In this document: positions 9,186 through 18,705 of the stretch, piece by piece
How positions within the stretch are numbered: position 1 is the stretch's first letter
Layout of the letters: the number at the start of each line of letters is the position of its first letter
Origin: G965218495 sp965262785
GTDB lineage: Bacteria; Bacteroidota; Rhodothermia; Rhodothermales; Bin80
Length of the DNA: 64,000 bases
Direction: 5' to 3'
Assembly (NCBI GenBank): GCA_965262785.1
Contig: OZ253559.1
Coordinates: forward strand, 186,001 to 250,000
Notes under the pieces: generated by a model
The model's input: the letters and a program-made list of their open reading frames with translations, nothing else
What the model was told of the DNA's origin: nothing
Database searches by the model: none
Made by a program: the position numbers and the translations under genes

Positions 9186-10337
9186 TCAGGACACGATGTT
9201 CCAAACAGCCACCAGCGCCACGCCTGTTTCTTCGTCGTCGATAGTTCCATAAGCCTTCCCGCCGCGGACAGCATACAGATCCACGTGCACTGGCAGCGTT
9301 GTTGTAGCCACTATAGCACCGCTTTCTCCATCCAGTACCAGCCAAGTCGTCTCTTGAGCACCTTCCGGCCAACTGAGCTTAACCCACAGGCCGCCCTTGT
9401 CATCTGCCAGCAAGGCCATATACGCCGGTTTGGTGTCGGGCATGTCCCGGCTGAGTGCTGCTCGATACCTTTCGGACCGGCGCTCTAGTGCGGCGGCCTT
9501 ATCAGCCGAACTCAACGGTACATTCGCATATGGCACGGTAATTTCGCGCGCCAAACTTCCTTCCGGCGTCACCGCCTTAATATCTATATCCTCGTTCCAT
9601 CCAAAGTAAATCATCCGATCAACCCCAACGGAAAAGAATGACTCACGCCCAAACTCGCGCTGAATGTCAGTTGAGCCTCCACCGAATTCAACCAGTACCG
9701 TTTCGAAAAGAGGAAGGCGCGCCAAGGAATCTCGTACGATGCGGCCACTCCAGTCTACGAGCTTAACCTCGATATGTTCTTGACGCCGAGTGTAGTATTC
9801 CATTAGCAGCCCATCCGGCGTAGTTGCCAGGATGTCCCAGGGGGTGGATTCAGGCGTGGCGCCGACACCAATCGTCACTGTCGAAACAACCTCGAATTCA
9901 TCAGGGGAAAAAATAGTTAGGCGATCACTTACCAAGTCAAAGGTATACACGGAGTCACGTGGTCCTATATACATACCGGGTTCGAATTTAAACTCTCCGG
10001 GTCCCTCGCCTTCACGGCCGATTTGGCGAATAAAACCGCCTTCACCTGAAAACACAAGAATACCGTAGACTCGATCGGCCTCCACATACACCCGGCCTTT
10101 TGAATCAGCTGTTACATTATACACGTTGTCAAATAGCACCGTGTCGCCTGCCGCCTCGTCGCCGATACGGGTAGCTTCCGTGAGCGTAAGTACTGGGGCA
10201 GCTTCCGTTAGCGTGTTTACTGGGGCAGGTTCAGGGGAAACAGAGGGTTCGGAAGGCTGGCATGAGGCTACGACCATAAATGAAGCAAGCAAAGAGATCG
10301 TGGTCAACTCGCTTACGTCATTCATGAAGATTGGCAT
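9186..10337 (-). CDS. Six-bladed beta-propeller lipoprotein
   Basis: A 383-residue surface or periplasmic protein of the six-bladed beta-propeller (NHL-like) type abundant in Bacteroidota relatives. The N-terminus carries a lipobox, MVVASCQPSEP, followed by a Pro/Thr/Glu-rich linker. The first blades show the usual signatures NVTADSKGRVYVEADR, QIGREGEGPGEF and GPRDSVYTFD. The function of such proteins is unknown; glycan or peptide binding is often guessed. Paralogues lie at 39630 and 41225. The start may be the internal Met five codons in. Upstream to 11063 no gene was seen, so its promoter must lie there. Confidence 0.8.
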   Translation of the reverse strand: MPIFMNDVSELTTISLLASFMVVASCQPSEPSVSPEPAPVNTLTEAAPVLTLTEATRIGDEAAGDTVLFDNVYNVTADSKGRVYVEADRVYGILVFSGEGGFIRQIGREGEGPGEFKFEPGMYIGPRDSVYTFDLVSDRLTIFSPDEFEVVSTVTIGVGATPESTPWDILATTPDGLLMEYYTRRQEHIEVKLVDWSGRIVRDSLARLPLFETVLVEFGGGSTDIQREFGRESFFSVGVDRMIYFGWNEDIDIKAVTPEGSLAREITVPYANVPLSSADKAAALERRSERYRAALSRDMPDTKPAYMALLADDKGGLWVKLSWPEGAQETTWLVLDGESGAIVATTTLPVHVDLYAVRGGKAYGTIDDEETGVALVAVWNIVS

Positions 10338-11063
10338 ATGGACGCGTTGATAGCACCTGATAATTCTAAGTTACTGGCTTCCTGATCCAAGTATGGAACG
10401 AAATCTAAGAGTCAAGCCGATGAGGGGCGCACAAGCAACCAGTTGTTTACAAGCACCGATCTTGAGGACTTGGTGCCGTTGCTGTACAGTCGCTCCCCTA
10501 CCGGCCCGATAAGAAAGTGCAAATTGGAATGGAAAGAAGGGCGCCCTTATTATGGCTTGCTCACAGCAAGCTACTAGGCCGCAGCAACGCCTTGCACGCG
10601 CAGCACGGGATCCCCGCAGAATGCGGGTAATTGTTAGCGGCGGCGTCCGTGCGCCCGGCAGTTCTACTGGCAGCTAACGGCCGACATCTCAGCGACAAAG
10701 GGTTAGCAGTAGCGTAGCACGAGCCGCCGGCCCCATATGTTTGGTGTGCCAAAATACTGATGCAGCTTGTTGCATTCGGCAAAATCACCCGAATGTATGC
10801 CGATCGGCACACCCGCTGTACTATTGATCGCGATTTGTACTGCTACAAATACGGGCGAGGCTATGGCTAAAGTCCGCTGTAGGCCGTTTTCAACTGCCAA
10901 ACTCCGGCTAGCGCCTGTGGGCTCAGCATCCCATCGTAGTGTTCTGCCGGCCGCAGTCGCGTCTAGCATCGAGTCTAAATTGCTCCGCTGCATCTCGCAA
11001 CTGAACTACACTGGTCCCGTTGTAAAAAGGGTGATCTCTACCGAAAGCTGAATCGCTGGTCCT
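10338..11063. other. Intergenic, no gene recognised
   Basis: Short frames on both strands match nothing I know. A 12-bp perfect palindrome AAGGGCGCCCTT is at 10537-10548. The last about 80 bases (around 10985-11050) resemble the region just upstream of the 407 gene (ACTGGTCCCGTTGTAAAAAGG against ACTAGTCCCGTTTTAAGAAGG), showing that duplicated DNA begins before the 11064 pseudogene. Confidence 0.6.
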
Positions 11064-12728
11064 ATGCGTCACTCATTTGCCTTGGTGTTCTTCCTGCTGC
11101 TAGCCACAGCTGACACATTTGCACAGGTAACAATAACTGGGATGCTCTTGGGATCAGACGGCAAGCCCATGGCATAGTCTCATCTGGTCGTCCAAGACGG
11201 ACCGAGTTCTGACACGACGGTTGTTGTCACGACTGATCCTTTCGGGATGTTCTCCTTCACGCTGAATGAACTAGGAGGATACGGCATGTATGCAACAGGC
11301 GTGCATCACGAGACCATCGAGATGCCGCTCATCCTTACCATGCACGGAAATGTGGACCTCCACGTCCGGCTCTCCGCAGACCACTTGGCCCCGGAGATAG
11401 AGTCGCCGCGGCTGGTTCCGGCCGCATCCGAAGATAGCATCGAAATGGTACCGCGATCGGACGGCACGTTTGTAGCGGTCGTTAATGCCTCGGCTGATAC
11501 ACTTGCCTACCGTATTGAAGGCATCCGCGTTTCGTCAAGCGGATTGGATTACTTGTTGGCGGGCACAAGTCAGGACCGATTTGCCTTCAACCGGAGAGGT
11601 CCGTTTTGGGACCGCAAAGGAGACTACTTCAGCGTCCTTGACATGGAGGAAGCGGCGACGATAGAAGTAATCCTTGACCCGTCTGTGCTGCCAAGAGATT
11701 CGACTGAAGCAACGATAAAGTCCAGCCCGGTCATAGTCGCCGATATCGCCAACATCTATCGCGACGTAGAGGCAAGAGAGCGACGTATCGGGATGGCATC
11801 GCGACAGGGCAACGAGAGTCGCTCCTCAGTACGACGAAGAGAGAGGACACCAATCCGAGAGAGGATCAGCCGGGAACACGATCCTCTCCTTCGGCAGTGG
11901 CTCATACTGCGCTACTTTGACGAATTGCATCCACTTCGCAACAGAGATAGCCAGAGGCTTGCCCGCGAGATGCTAGAGAGCCTCCCACCAGACTCCCCGC
12001 TATGGTCCTTCGAGGCTTGGAGCAGCGTTGGCGCCTCGAATCTAATGGTTCAACTTGCCCGAGCGGCAAAGAAGCCCGGGCTGTCCAATGCGTACATCCA
12101 GAAGTTTATTGATCTACATCCTGATCCTGACGTGCGCGCTCATTTTCTCTACGTCGGTACTCACACTGCCCACGGCGAAGGCAACGATGAGGCGAGGTGG
12201 CGCTATTACACCCGGTTGCAAGCAGAACATCCAGGTACCAGACAAGCCGAAGGGACGTTTCGGGACTTTGACCCGGATCGAGAAATGCAGGCGGGCAATC
12301 CCGTACCGGAATTCTCCTTTACGTCCCTTGATGACCCCAGCGTAACAATCACCAATAGCAGTCTGCGGGGAAGCACGTATCTCATCGATTTCTGGGGCAC
12401 TTGGTGCGCGCCGTGTATTGAAGAACTCCCGTCATTGCAGAAGGCTTATGGCAGGTACAGTGAATCCGGTTTCGAAATACTGAGCATAGCCCTGCTTGAT
12501 TCGCACGAAGATATCCAGGAATTTCGAAAAGACCGGTACCCCATGCCCTGGCTTCATACACTAGTGGCACGCGAAGACGACAGGTCGGTACGGGCCATGT
12601 TCGAAATTACGGGCGTTCCAAGGCCCATTCTGGTCAACAAAGAAGGCATCATCATAGCCATTGATGCCGACCTGAGAAAAGGCAAGATTTCCGGTGCAGT
12701 CAAGGCGGCATTCAAGGGCAAAGAATAG
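11064..12728 (+). pseudogene. TlpA-like paralogue broken by one nonsense codon
   Basis: From ATG 11064 the reading frame gives a signal peptide (MRHSFALVFFLLLATADTFA), then QVTITGMLLGSDGKPMA, and hits TAG at 11175-11177 as codon 38. Beyond it the same frame continues uninterrupted to 12728 and matches the 407 gene throughout, including WGTWCAPC. The 407 gene has ATG (Met) at the aligned codon. No frameshift is present, so a single codon separates this copy from a full-length 554-residue protein. Re-initiation at the Met at 11247 would lack a signal peptide and so is unlikely to give a functional exported product. The last 330 bases are nearly identical to the 407 gene while the middle is clearly diverged. 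Confidence 0.85.
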
Positions 12729-13298
12729 GCAGGAACTTGTAATGCCGGCCCGCCAGGCAATCATGAGTTAGGTTTTAGCTCCTTGTCGTTTCAGCGGCTT
12801 AACGAGGTCGAGTAGCAACGGGGCGGACCACTCGACATGGCGCATTCCGGTGAAAGGGGACACCCGTTCCGCTTGAGTGTGGCGCTCCATGCGCTCCGTG
12901 GTATCGCCTAGGGCGCCTACACACCGAGTCGAGAGCGCCAAGTGTTCATTTCCAAGAAACAACCGGGGTAGTTTTGTCCTTTAGGTATGCCGTACGCCTG
13001 GGACCGAGTCGCTCAAATGCTAACGATGCTGGTTCTGGAGCAGATATTTGAGGCGTACCCGCCACTAGCCGAAACAAAGTGCAGAGGATGCGGCCCGCCG
13101 CATCCAACATTTGTTGAGTGCCATCCACCGTGCGGCGGTTGACGCAGAATTGTCCAACAACTTTAACGAGAGTGCATACGCTCAACTGATGATGTGCAAG
13201 ACGCGTCGCAAAGGCGCTGGGCGGAAGCTTGGGCTTATCGAGGCGTAGCTGACGTTGACGGTAGAACAAAAAGGGCGGTCATGGAAAGCCGGCGTGGG
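12729..13298. other. Intergenic, unrecognised decayed sequence
   Basis: Several 60-100 codon frames occur on the minus strand, for example one ending at 12768 that reads SPFTGMRHVEWSAPLLLDLV. On the plus strand YAQLMMCKTRRKGAGRKLGL ends at 13249. Neither can be assigned. The region probably contains decayed coding DNA related to the conjugation-type genes that follow. Confidence 0.4.
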
Positions 13299-13631
13299 TC
13301 AAATGGCGCGTCCATCAACGCGGTCCACCCATGGGGCCGCTTGCTCTCTGCCCTGGCGCGGGTAGTACGCGCTATACCGCATAGCGCGCGGAAGAATGTC
13401 CATGAGGTAGGGTTCTTTTTCGAAGAGGCGGCGCAGGATGGGTAGCAGCACGAGGTATACGAATGCGCAGGCGCCGAGCACGAGAGGGTCAAGGCGCGAG
13501 GCGATGCCCATGCACACCATGATGAGAGCCAAGAGCAGGAACGCGTCCTGCGGCAGGCCAAAGAGCTGTGGCCGGCGCTGAAGCGAGTCATACACGGGTG
13601 CACGCGACAGGCGCTCGGTCGGAACCTGCAT
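13299..13631 (-). CDS. TrbD/VirB3-like conjugal transfer protein (orphan)
   Basis: A 110-residue protein with the size and layout of TrbD/VirB3. A hydrophilic N-terminus (RLSRAPVYDSLQRRPQLFGL) is followed by two closely spaced membrane helices (DAFLLLALIMVCMGIA and LVLGACAFVYLVLLPILRRL) and a polar tail. VirB3-type proteins sit in the inner membrane of type IV secretion systems and work with VirB4/TrbE. The start overlaps the stop of the TrbC-like gene (TAATG at 13631), so the two are translationally coupled. No TrbE, TrbL or other T4SS gene follows, so the pair is isolated. Confidence 0.65.
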   Translation of the reverse strand: MQVPTERLSRAPVYDSLQRRPQLFGLPQDAFLLLALIMVCMGIASRLDPLVLGACAFVYLVLLPILRRLFEKEPYLMDILPRAMRYSAYYPRQGREQAAPWVDRVDGRAI

Positions 13632-13966
13632 TAGAGCAACGCCCCTTGAAATGCGAAGAACTCCGAAATCTGCGCGGCGCCAAAGATGATGACTGCCCCG
13701 ACGACTGTGCGGCCGAGGACTTCACCAGCACGACTGGCACGAGTGATCCACCACGCGATGCCACCGAGCACGATTATGAGAAGAAATGCGGCTGTAGCCA
13801 GGTCGCCAGTAAGGAGCGCCACAATCTTCTTCACCGTGCCGGTAGCGATTTCAACGCCACCAATGCCGCTGGCAGTGGCAAGGGCAGGCAAGAGGATGAG
13901 GCCTGCCGCCCCAAGAAATAGTGCGTGGGACAGCACCTTGAAGACATGATTCAATGAACGGGTCAT
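13631..13966 (-). CDS. TrbC/VirB2-like pilin (orphan)
   Basis: A 111-residue hydrophobic protein. A signal-like helix (LFLGAAGLILLPALATASGI) is followed by a Gly-rich segment, a short amphipathic part (GTVKKIVALLTGDLATA) and a second helix pair (FLLIIVLGGIAWWITR and TVVGAVIIFGAAQI). This is the standard plan of TrbC/VirB2 pilin subunits of type IV secretion systems. It is coupled to the TrbD-like gene. A decayed copy with a homologous upstream region lies at 22412-22740. Without the rest of a T4SS the pair is probably a relic of an integrative element, but both genes remain open. Confidence 0.7.
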   Translation of the reverse strand: MTRSLNHVFKVLSHALFLGAAGLILLPALATASGIGGVEIATGTVKKIVALLTGDLATAAFLLIIVLGGIAWWITRASRAGEVLGRTVVGAVIIFGAAQISEFFAFQGALL

Positions 13967-14200
13967 AGCACCGGGAATGTGTTAGCCCATTCTACCCGCT
14001 ACGCCGTGACGCGAGAGTAGCCGTGCTGCTACACTTCGGACAATTCGGCAGCGCGTGCGGTTGGCCAAAGGCTGCGGCGGATTTGTTTGGAGTGGGTAGG
14101 TCGCAAGTGACTGGTAATAATAGAATTATAGAGTATACAGTAAGAGCTGGACAGTCACGTGAGATGGAAATGAGCCTCAGAAGACGAGCTGCTGCATACG

Positions 14201-14510
14201 TTGAAATGGATGTCGTTTACCGTTGCACTAAAGGCTCGGGTTGCGGGAGAAGCCATTCGAGGGCGGCGCTCCATCAGCCGGATAGTCAACCGCTCGGTGG
14301 TGCATCCAGCGCAGGTGCGCCTGTGGAAGAAGCAGGCGCTTAACCACATGAAGGCGGGCTTTGGGAGCCGTCGTGCCAGAGAGAAGCAGTAAGACGCGGC
14401 GCGCGAAGAGGATCTTTGTGATTGAATTGGCCGCCTCAAAGTGGAGTTGGATTGGCTTCAACAAACTGAACCCTCCGTTTCAAGACAAGCGAGCATGGCA
14501 GGGCCTGCGG
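14201..14510 (+). pseudogene. IS3-family orfA remnant
   Basis: The frame reads FTVALKARVAGEAIRGRRSI, then HPAQVRLWKKQALNHM and a stop. It continues as EEDLCD, a stop, and IGRLKVELDWLQQ. This is the helix-turn-helix plus leucine-zipper orfA (InsE-like) of IS3-family elements, where I-G-x-L-x-V-E-L-D-W-L is diagnostic. Two stops break it, and no orfB follows. Confidence 0.75.
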
Positions 14511-14696
14511 ACTGGAGCACTTGGCGCCCTCATTCGCTATCGTCCGCACCAGATGCTGCAGTATCGGACGCAGGCCGTGGTCTGCAACGATTTGCAAGAT
14601 TCCAAGGCACCGACATTCACAACAGGCCCAGCTACTGCGTAACCCCGGCAACCGATGTGTCACACCGACGCCCGTAACCCAGGCAATGCTCTGTCT

Positions 14697-15150
14697 TTAG
14701 CTCGCTGGCAGGTGGTCCAGATCGATGACAAGCTGCTTCGGCAGCCGCCCACCGTTCTTGGGCCGGCGCCGCCACCTCGCGAAACGGGCCAGCCCGCCGC
14801 GAAGAACATCCGCATTCCTTTTTCTCCCCGCCACCACCAAGTGCAACAGCGTGGGCTGCGACGCCAGCCCCCGGTATACCGGCAGCGTCCCAGCCCCGTC
14901 GCTAGCCCCGAGGCGGAACGCCGGGTCGTCGCGGGATGCCCCCCCGTTGTTTTGGTCCCGGTGGCACTGGGCCACGAGAATAGCGCGGTCCGCAGTAACT
15001 CCGCCATTGCTTGGCGGATCCTCGGGGAATCTCGGAGGTCGACGACGCTTCGTCATCCACCGCACAACGTAGTGCGTCTCGGCACTTCCCGGTCCGTCAG
15101 GGCCACGCGTCCGCCGTGATCCGCCCCCCGGGGCGCATTCGACACTAAGA
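14697..15150 (-). pseudogene. IS1380-family transposase remnant
   Basis: Pieces on the minus strand match IS1380 landmarks in order: AMAELLRTALF (family A-x-x-L-L-R-Q-R), RDDPAFRLG, then RGLASQPTLLHL and LVIDLDHLP (first catalytic-Asp region). They fall in two frames and the C-terminal half is missing. It differs from the intact IS1380 transposase at 47310, which has LRDDPVLAMGVG and LASSSTLNRL, so it comes from a different element. Confidence 0.65.
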
Positions 15151-15300
15151 GATCTGTTGAACCTTAGCGTCCAAGCCACTACCATCATCCTCAAATCCTG
15201 CAATATGTATCGCCGTAAGTCACCCGCCGAAAACTCGTTTTGAGAATAAGGCGGGGTGCACCATTCAGAGCCATCGGAATCGAAAGAGAGGAGCTAGCCA

Positions 15301-17826
15301 TGCGATCCGTCAAGCCTGCCGCCTACTTGATCACATTCCTTGGCCTGGCCGCAGTCGGCCCGCCTCGCGGGCGTTCCATGCACAGGTGCCCAAGGTCACA
15401 GCGGGCGAGGTGGTTGACCAGGAGACCCTAAAGGGATTCGCTACCTGGGCCACCTCCTTATTCGCAGATGTTACGGACATCAACGAATGCGCGCAGCTTG
15501 TGCAGGCCGTTAGGGAGGAAGGCAGCAGCCGGAACGTGGGCAACATGTACCTCATCTTGTTCACCACCGAGGGACAGGTATTCATCCACGGTGAGAACCC
15601 CCACTTCGATGGCAACAACGTACTCGAGATGGAGGGCAACAGAGACAACAAAGTTGTCCAGCAGATGCTCGCCGCCGCAGATGGTGGCGGATTCGTGGAG
15701 TGGTGCTGGAACGACCCGGACGATCCGAACGACCCACGTTGCAAGGCCAGTTATGCACTTGGCTACCCCTCTCAGGTCGTCACGCTGGACCTCGTGGTGG
15801 CAGGCGGGTACTACCAGGACCTCTCCGGCGTCGAGCCACCGCTTCTTCCCATAGCGCTCCCCGAACTGTCGACAGCGGACGTGGTGGACAGGGAGACGCT
15901 GAGGGGGTTCGTGGGAGGAGCGGCCGACTGGTTCAAGGAATTCTTCGACTACGTGGGCCTGAACAGCAACCGCTGGAATGCCTCGATGAGGGAAGAGGGA
16001 GGACATTGGAAGTCCGGCCCCATCTACCTCTTTGCCCAAACCACCGAGGGGTACGTGATCTTCCATGGTGGCGTCCCCTCCCCAAAGGGGCTCATGGTGT
16101 GGGACTTGGAGGAACTCAACGGAACGAAATTCATCCAGGATATAATCGGTGTGGCACGGGGCGGTGGCGGGTTCGTCGAGTATTTCAACGACGATCCATC
16201 GGTATCGGGCGTTGAGGACACCGGGTCTGCCAAGGTGAGCTACGCCCTGTCGCTCTCAGACCACCCGGTCTACCCTGGAACGGAGTTCATCGTGGGCGCG
16301 GGCTTCTACCGGAATTTCTCCACGGCCGAGGCGGAAGCGGCGGCGGCAGACTGGCTTGATCGGTTCGGCCGGACGGTGGCAAGTCAGGCGATGGAGATGA
16401 TCGGTGACCGAGTGACGAACGCGGAAGGCAGCGACAATCAGATAACCGTGAGCGGACGGAACCTCGACTTCAAATCGCTGAACTCCCTGGAGGGTCTGCT
16501 CGGCGCTGGTATCAGACGCGGCGCACTGGGGACACCGGCCACTTTTTTTACCGATGTCCGCCGAGGGGCTGCCGGGTGGTACCTCCTTTCGGTTCTCCCC
16601 CGCGAGTGCCGCCAATGGAGGAATCGGTTACGGATTCTGGGGTAGTGGCGAGCTTATGCGTTTCTCCACCAAGGATGGAACGGCATCTGGAGACGGGGAG
16701 GTCTTGACTGGCGCTCTCGGTGCGGACATCGAGAAGGGATCGATGCTGGCAGGGCTCGCGGTTTCGTACAGTCAAGGGTCGGGCGGGTTTAAATTGGGCC
16801 GAGCCGGCGCAGATGACGCGGGAGAGTTGGAGGCGATGCTCACGAGTGCATTCCCGTACGCCCGCCTCGCAGTCAACGACCGAATCTCTGTATGGGAAGT
16901 GGCCGGCGTCGGTACCGGCCAGCTGGACCTGTCAGGAGGGGGTGAACAGGACCCGGCAAGCGACATCTCGATGCGCATGGGCGGAGTCGGGGCGCGTGGA
17001 AGACTGTTGGGAGGTGAGGGCCGAGGCGCCATTGAATTAGCTCTGCGGACGGATGGGTTCATGGCTCGGATGAAATCGGAAGCCGTGGAAGGGCGCAGTG
17101 AACTGTCCACCGGCGTGAGCCGGTTGCGCCTGATGCTCGAAGCAGCCACGGGCCTGTTCCTCGGATCCAGGGCGATGCTCGAGCCGAAAGTCCGTGTCGG
17201 CATGCGCCGTAACGGCGGCGACGTGGATTCCGGATTCGGCATGGAGGTGGAAGGCTATTTTAGCTTCGCGACCACGGAACAGGGACGTTCCGTGTCCCTG
17301 CATGGGCGCAGGCTCATGATACACGAGGAGAGTGACTACGAGGAGTGGAGAGTCGGCGGGGTCCACCCAGCTGAATCCCGGTGGCGGAGAGGTGGTTCGC
17401 GGACTATCGCTGGGTCTGAAACCGTCGTTGGGGTCCACTGCCAGCAGCCTCACGCGCCTCTGGGCCAACGGCGCGACTGGATTGACGCCGACCGGTTGCG
17501 GGTACGGCAACGGCAATCGTCGCATTGACGCGGAAATTGGCTACGGAGTCGACGCGCTGGAGGGCCGGGGCGTTTTCGCTCCCTACGCCAGAATGGTGTT
17601 GATGGCCCAGCAGGTCCCGGCGGTTTATGGTACCGACCGGATGCTGAGTCCAGGCGCGCTGGTGCAACAGCAGACGTCCAGCTGGAGCATCCGTGGCTAT
17701 CACATAGGCGGGCGCCTCAATCTTGGGAGCGGCCTAGTGGCAAACGTCGAGGGAGGTCGCAGTGCGTTTGCGCCGGATGTGGGTGCGACGCACTGTGTCA
17801 TGCTGAAATTCTCGTTGCACTGGTAG
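15301..17826 (+). pseudogene. Frameshifted cache-domain autotransporter gene
   Basis: One gene spread over three frames. A Shine-Dalgarno-like AGGAG precedes ATG 15301, which starts a signal peptide (MRSVKPAAYLITFLGLAAVG). The frame shifts near 15345-15360 into two tandem cache-like sensor domains (about 15390-15850 and 15880-16320, each containing GGGFVE and a closing VVAGGYY or IVGAGFY motif). A second shift lies at or just after a T7 run (16543-16549), leading to the outer-membrane autotransporter-type barrel (FWGSGELMRFS, then HEESDYEEWRVGG). A third shift is at about 17353-17362, after which the barrel finishes with strand-ending MLKFSLHW. All domains are well preserved, so the loss is recent, phase-variable, or a sequencing or assembly artefact. 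Confidence 0.75.
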
Positions 17827-18288
17827 CAGTAGAAGGCGATTGGGGCTGGCTATCCCGAGGGGGTGGGGCGGCTGGCCTCTGACATGAGAACTGCATCTCG
17901 CCGGCGGGCAGGCAAGTCAGCAGCCAGAATGAACGGGGGAACAGCGCGCCGGGCTCTTTAACCAGCACCGGTACGGCTCGTCCGCCTCGTAGCCCCCAGC
18001 GCAGGGCTCATCTTCAACGTGTGGCTGCCCAGCCAGCGCTTGGTAGGACAGTGCGTCAATGGCTGGCGAGGCCACCTTTCGGGAATTACATTACCACCGT
18101 CCTAGCTACTATCTGTCGCGCAGGATCGGTCTTCGAGCGTCCGCGCAGTGGGTGCCAAGGCGTCAGCCCTGCCCTGCGCACGTGCCCATTCCCGCGTCAG
18201 CAAGGCTCCGGGAGCATCACTAGGTCGTCGACAATCGCTGTCCACCACCAGCATGGGCCGACAGGTCCTCAGGTCTAGTTGCCAGCAA
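17827..18288. other. Intergenic, nothing recognised
   Basis: GC-rich sequence with no plausible gene, repeat or RNA signature seen on either strand. Confidence 0.5.
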
Positions 18289-18705
18289 TCAGAGCTTGGC
18301 AACGATCCTCTCAAGGGTGTTCCAGTTGCGTGCCGTGGCGGCGACGCCGAACCGCCTTTCGAGTAACTTATACGAGAGGGTCATCGCCTGGACGCCACCT
18401 GGAGTCCAGATGTATGCCTCGGTACCATTGATTGCAATGGCCTCGGGGCTGTGGTCCTCCTCCAGCAGCGCTTCTACGGCGGCGGGGTCCGGCTGCTTCG
18501 ACAGGAAGCTCACCAAGTAGCGCGATGGGTCGGAGACGAGCTCCTGCAACGGGTTGTGCTCAAGTACATCCCGAAACTGGCTCGCCGTGCGAACGACGCC
18601 GGGAACGTTGACGTCGAATTCGACGCTGAGCAACCGCTGCATGGCGCCAGCGACCGCATCGGGGCAATCCGATTCGGCGGAAACGATCACGTTCCCGCTC
18701 CTTAG
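18289..18705 (-). pseudogene. DUF1697 gene, C-terminal part cut by IS insertion
   Basis: The frame reads SGNVIVSAESDCPDA and runs to the family-typical end FGVAATARNWNTLERI, then stops. DUF1697 proteins are about 170-180 residues of unknown function with an N-terminal LLRGINVGGKNR-like block and a C-terminal ATxRNWxT block. The N-terminal block is missing here and is found 2.1 kb away at 20794-20917, on the other side of the IS1634-type element. Bases 18702-18705 are one copy of the duplicated target TTAG. Confidence 0.88.

Noticed and set aside
8932..9372. A 146-codon minus-strand frame beside the propeller gene
   Set aside because: It overlaps the C-terminal part of the propeller gene in another frame and shows no family features.
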